From: Clostridium ljungdahlii DSM 13528
GTDB taxonomy: Bacteria > Bacillota > Clostridia > Clostridiales > Clostridiaceae
Direction of reading: 5' to 3'
Length of the DNA stretch: 64,000 bases
Assembly: GCF_000143685.1 (NCBI RefSeq)
Contig: NC_014328.1
Coordinates: 2,604,001-2,668,000, forward strand
Shown piece after piece: positions 60,937 through 64,000 of this stretch. The translations under genes and the position numbers were made by a program. Positions within the stretch are counted from its first letter, which is position 1. Each line of letters starts with the position of its first letter. The notes under the pieces were generated by a model that worked only from the letters and a program-made list of their open reading frames with translations, made no database searches and was not told where the DNA came from.

Positions 60937-63210
60937 TTATTCCTCCACTATTTCCATTCTGTGACTATACACACTTTTAACTAAAATCTCATCCTTGCTT
61001 CTTTCATATTCTACCCAATAAGTTACATTACTAATTCTAAGTCTGCATAAATAATGTGAATTTTCAGGATTAAAAAATCTTTCTTTATTTTTTTCGGCAT
61101 TATCTATGGCTTTTTCTATATCGTCAAGCAAAATTAGTCTATCTTTCATTTGATCTTTAACATTATCAGGTATGTTTAATTTAAACTCATAATGCTCTAT
61201 TAAATCATTTACTTCCTCATTCCATAGATCTTTCAAAAGTTTAATTTTAAGAAGTGTTCTATTTTCACGCCTGCATGAAAGAGTAGGTATTTTTCTTAAA
61301 GCAGCTTTTTCTAAATCATCACTGTAAATTAAATCTAAAATATGAAAAGTTTTTTTACCCTCATCTATAAATAAATCCTTACACATTGAACAATAGACTA
61401 AATAATCCAGGTTACTTTCATTTATTCTATCTTTTACAAAGTCCTTTGATTGTTCCTTATTGGCAAAATACACAAGTCCTCCGTAACCACAGCATTTAGT
61501 TTTTTCTTTTGAAAATTTAAGTTCTTTTATTTTATATCCCAAAGAAGTTGCTACATTTCGTATACTTTCTTGAATTTCTTTATTATATCTAGTGGAACAT
61601 GCATCATGTACAGTCAATATCTTGTTTTCTTTTATTTTATTGCCCTCAGGCACTCCATACTTATCCATAACTTTCCATAGAGAGATAAAATTCATATCCC
61701 CCATATATTTTTCAAACATACTGTAACAGCTAGAACAGGCTAAAATGAAAGTTGGCTTTCCTGCCTCTTCCCACTTATTTCGTATATCTTTTATATTTTT
61801 CTCCAGTAAATCCTGTCTTCCAGCCCAATCCGCTGGTGCACCACAGCAGCCCAGCATTATTCCAACTCCATCTTTTATATTTTCCATAAGATATTTATAT
61901 ATTTCAGGTATATATTCAGGAGAGGATGCAGGCAATTGACATCCTGGATAAAACATATATTTAACTTCTTCATATCCCGGCTGATTTTTTACCATTGAAA
62001 AATATTTGCTATTGCTGAATTCCATATCTTTAAGTGCAAAATCATGAGCTGATACAGGCATTTTTTCTCTTTCTACCATACTTTCACGGGTTTCTTGTAT
62101 TATATCCTTCATATCTAAATTAGAAGGGCACACTTCACCGCAAAGTCCACAAAGAGTGCAGGAATTAATCATTTCATTTGCATAATGATCTCCTAATATT
62201 ATAACTTCATTGTGATTTATTTGTCTTATATATTTTTTAGGTGTAATATCATATTTTCTTAAGTGAACACAAACATTTGAACACTCCGTGCACTGACATT
62301 TTATACATCTGCCTGCTTCTTTAATGGCTTCCTGTTTATTATATCCTAAAGAATTTTTTTTAATTGCTTCTACGCTCTCTATATCATCTAATTTAAGTTT
62401 TAAAGGTGTATCGTAAGCACCTTCATTTTCTCTTGCAACTGTAAGAGAAATTTTTTGAAGATACCTATCAATGGATATGACTGCTCTTCTTCCAGAGCTT
62501 ATTGAAAATATAACTGAACTGTTTTGGTTTACAATTCTTCCTCCTGCAAACAAAGAACTATCTTCTACTTGAAAAGTTTGTGCGTTTGCTTTTAAATCTT
62601 TTCCCCAAACACCTGTTCCTATATAAACTGCATCATAGCTATTTACTATTTCTTCTAATTTCTTTTCATCTACAAATTCATTGAATTTAATTTTTATATC
62701 TTTCTTATTCATTACTGCCAATTCTTCTTCTATTGTTTCCTTTGAAAGCTGATCTCCTTGAAAGTCCCATATCCTGCCGCCTATTTTATCACTTTTTTCA
62801 TAAATCGTAACCTGATATCCTTTTTTATCTAAATCAAAAGCAGCTGTAATACCGCTTATACCTGCACCTACTACTGCTACTTTTTTCCCATTTCTAGGTA
62901 TTGGAATCGTTCTTTTTTTAGAAGAAAGACCTATTTTTACTACGACTTTTTCAAGTTCATGTATATTTATAGATCCACCTAATTCATTTCTTACACATGC
63001 CTTTTCACAAGGATGATCACATATACTGCCTATTATTCTAGTAAAAGGCATCTTTTTCGTCATAACCTTATAAGCTTTCTTGAAGTCATCTTGTTCTATT
63101 GCATCAATGAAAGTTTTTACGTCCATGTGTATGGGACACGCAGCTATACAAGCTGAAGGTTTATCTGCAATACATAAATTCTCTTTATCTAGCAATTTAT
63201 TTAAATCCAT
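60937..63210 (-). CDS. FAD/NAD- and Fe-S-containing oxidoreductase with HdrD-like CCG domains (DVU_1558-like), copy 2
   Basis: 757 aa. Same domain order as copy 1: N-terminal iron-sulfur region (CIAACPIHMDVKTFIDA, CDHPCEKACVRN), FAD motif GAGISGITAAFDLDKKGYQV, ferredoxin motifs (CIKCQCTECSNVC, CTLCGLCGEVCPSN) and CCG domains (GCCGAPADWAGR, CCGYGGLVYFA). One difference is that the last Cys-Pro of the third motif in copy 1 (CAKNCPH) is CSNVCVH here. The central CCG region is almost identical between copies, while the FAD region differs more. Confidence 0.85.
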   Translation of the reverse strand: MDLNKLLDKENLCIADKPSACIAACPIHMDVKTFIDAIEQDDFKKAYKVMTKKMPFTRIIGSICDHPCEKACVRNELGGSINIHELEKVVVKIGLSSKKRTIPIPRNGKKVAVVGAGISGITAAFDLDKKGYQVTIYEKSDKIGGRIWDFQGDQLSKETIEEELAVMNKKDIKIKFNEFVDEKKLEEIVNSYDAVYIGTGVWGKDLKANAQTFQVEDSSLFAGGRIVNQNSSVIFSISSGRRAVISIDRYLQKISLTVARENEGAYDTPLKLKLDDIESVEAIKKNSLGYNKQEAIKEAGRCIKCQCTECSNVCVHLRKYDITPKKYIRQINHNEVIILGDHYANEMINSCTLCGLCGEVCPSNLDMKDIIQETRESMVEREKMPVSAHDFALKDMEFSNSKYFSMVKNQPGYEEVKYMFYPGCQLPASSPEYIPEIYKYLMENIKDGVGIMLGCCGAPADWAGRQDLLEKNIKDIRNKWEEAGKPTFILACSSCYSMFEKYMGDMNFISLWKVMDKYGVPEGNKIKENKILTVHDACSTRYNKEIQESIRNVATSLGYKIKELKFSKEKTKCCGYGGLVYFANKEQSKDFVKDRINESNLDYLVYCSMCKDLFIDEGKKTFHILDLIYSDDLEKAALRKIPTLSCRRENRTLLKIKLLKDLWNEEVNDLIEHYEFKLNIPDNVKDQMKDRLILLDDIEKAIDNAEKNKERFFNPENSHYLCRLRISNVTYWVEYERSKDEILVKSVYSHRMEIVEE

Positions 63211-63236
63211 ATAACTCCTTCCCCCTTTTTAAATAA

Positions 63237-63398
63237 AAATGAACCAGAAACTATGAAAACATTATCTTATAATTTTTAACATCAATAGATTTCTTTTCAT
63301 CAGATGGAATTTTAATTCCATCTGATGACTATTAACAAACCTTTTAGCGTTTTTAGCTCTTAGAAATCCTTATATAATTATTTGTTTCTGATTCATTT
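63237..63398 (-). promoter_or_regulatory. Structured spacer between mop2 and its accessory genes
   Basis: AAATGAACCAGAAA (63237-63250) pairs with TTTCTGATTCATTT (63385-63398), matching the terminator arms at 52006-52078 in cluster 1. On the minus strand the stem is followed by TTTTTATTT. Inside is a second hairpin with a 13-bp perfect stem (CATCAGATGGAAT, 63298-63327) absent from cluster 1. A conserved partial terminator is the simplest reading. Confidence 0.65.
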
Positions 63399-63424
63399 AG
63401 AGAGATATTTAAATTGTTTTCTTA

Positions 63425-64000
63425 CTATTTTTCTAATTCTTTAAGTGCAGCTAATACCTTTTCTGGACGTGCAGGTAATTTTGTTATCTGTACTCCACAA
63501 GCATCATAAATTGCATTAACTATAGAAGCATGAGGTGCTGAAAGTGGCATTTCACCTGCACCTGAAGCACCATAAGGGCCATTTGGTCTTGGTGTTTCTT
63601 GATATATTATTTGTATATCATCAGGTACATCTTTAATTTGTGGTATTCCACAACCTGTAAGTGTAGTATGTTTCTTTAAGTCTTCAAAATCTTCACTTAA
63701 AGCAAGTCCTATACCTTGGGCTAATCCACCATACATTTGACCATCAACTACTAGTTTATTTACTATAGTTCCTACATCAGCTATCATAGTAAGTTTTTCT
63801 ACTTTAACTTTTCCCGTAGTAGTATCTACTTCTACCTCTGACATAAGGACACCATACATATAAGTTGGGAATGGATTTCCTTGACCAGTTGCTGGATCAG
63901 GAGCTGTACAAGGTGCTGTCCATTTTCCAGCATATTTTAAAGGTTTTTTTGCAGCTACCATTTCATCATAAGTCATGTAAGTACCGTCGTCCTTTTTCAT
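63425..64000 (-). CDS. MOP-type molybdenum aldehyde oxidoreductase, copy 2 (C-terminal part)
   Basis: The last 191 codons are inside the window; the gene continues past the right edge. The visible part matches copy 1 closely: GQMYGGLAQGIGLALSEDFE, the catalytic Glu in GASGAGEMPLSAPHAS, and the C-terminal LPARPEKVLAALKE. The first visible ATG is internal and is not the start. It is the first visible gene of cluster 2. Confidence 0.92.
   Translation of the reverse strand: MKKDDGTYMTYDEMVAAKKPLKYAGKWTAPCTAPDPATGQGNPFPTYMYGVLMSEVEVDTTTGKVKVEKLTMIADVGTIVNKLVVDGQMYGGLAQGIGLALSEDFEDLKKHTTLTGCGIPQIKDVPDDIQIIYQETPRPNGPYGASGAGEMPLSAPHASIVNAIYDACGVQITKLPARPEKVLAALKELEK

Overview
The window comes from a low-GC Firmicute. 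The A+T-rich DNA, AGGAGG-type ribosome binding sites, frequent TTG and GTG starts and gene families point to an anaerobic Clostridium. From memory, the nitrate-reductase operon close to a pair of MOP-type aldehyde oxidoreductases fits the acetogenic C. ljungdahlii/C. autoethanogenum group; this is inference and was not tested. Nearly all genes are on the minus strand. I saw no rRNA, tRNA, CRISPR array, phage or transposase gene.

Layout. (1) 1-4850: an oxamate-carbamoyltransferase-type set (DUF2877, FdrA and the start of YlbE) and a PucR-family regulator. (2) 5097-14258: a pyridoxamine-phosphate-oxidase-fold protein, then a seven-gene operon (asrABC-type sulfite/nitrite reductase, nitrate transporter, molybdopterin nitrate reductase, ferredoxin, FAD reductase) and a Crp/Fnr regulator. 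(3) 14242-42361: a large purine-catabolism island with hydantoinase, carbamate kinase, YgeY, SsnA, YgfK, YgeW, an NCS2 permease, diaminopropionate ammonia-lyase, a D-aminoacylase-like amidohydrolase, two xanthine-dehydrogenase-type enzymes, adenine deaminase, guanine deaminase, a second permease, a TetR repressor and a MobA-like/ModE-like fusion. (4) 42788-64000: two tandem paralogous clusters, each built around a MOP-type molybdenum aldehyde oxidoreductase, its accessory genes and an AcoR/YgeV-like sigma-54 activator.

How the genes fit together. Adenine and guanine deaminases feed hypoxanthine and xanthine to the molybdenum hydroxylases. The YgfK/SsnA/HydA/YgeY/YgeW/YgeX set opens and dismantles the oxidised purine, probably to pyruvate, ammonia and carbamoyl phosphate. 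ArcC, and the FdrA system on the allantoin branch, can turn carbamoyl phosphate into ATP. Four promoters (ygeW, NCS2 permease, ygeX, guaD) carry the same palindrome, ACTAACTAGTTAGT or a close variant, at about +2 to +18. They look like one repressor regulon, perhaps of the TetR protein encoded in the island.

The most notable evolutionary signal is in region 4. The two MOP clusters arose by duplication and then lost different genes. Copy 1 lost the radical-SAM gene (trsS) and the methyltransferase gene (trsM). Copy 2 lost the CoA-ligase and phosphatase genes, and lacks the NTP-transferase-HD gene. Short readable scars of four of these genes remain at the expected positions. A second notable feature is a set of foldback elements, mostly about 220-240 bp, in the spacers of the purine island. 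Several have 16-bp terminal inverted repeats, like MITEs.
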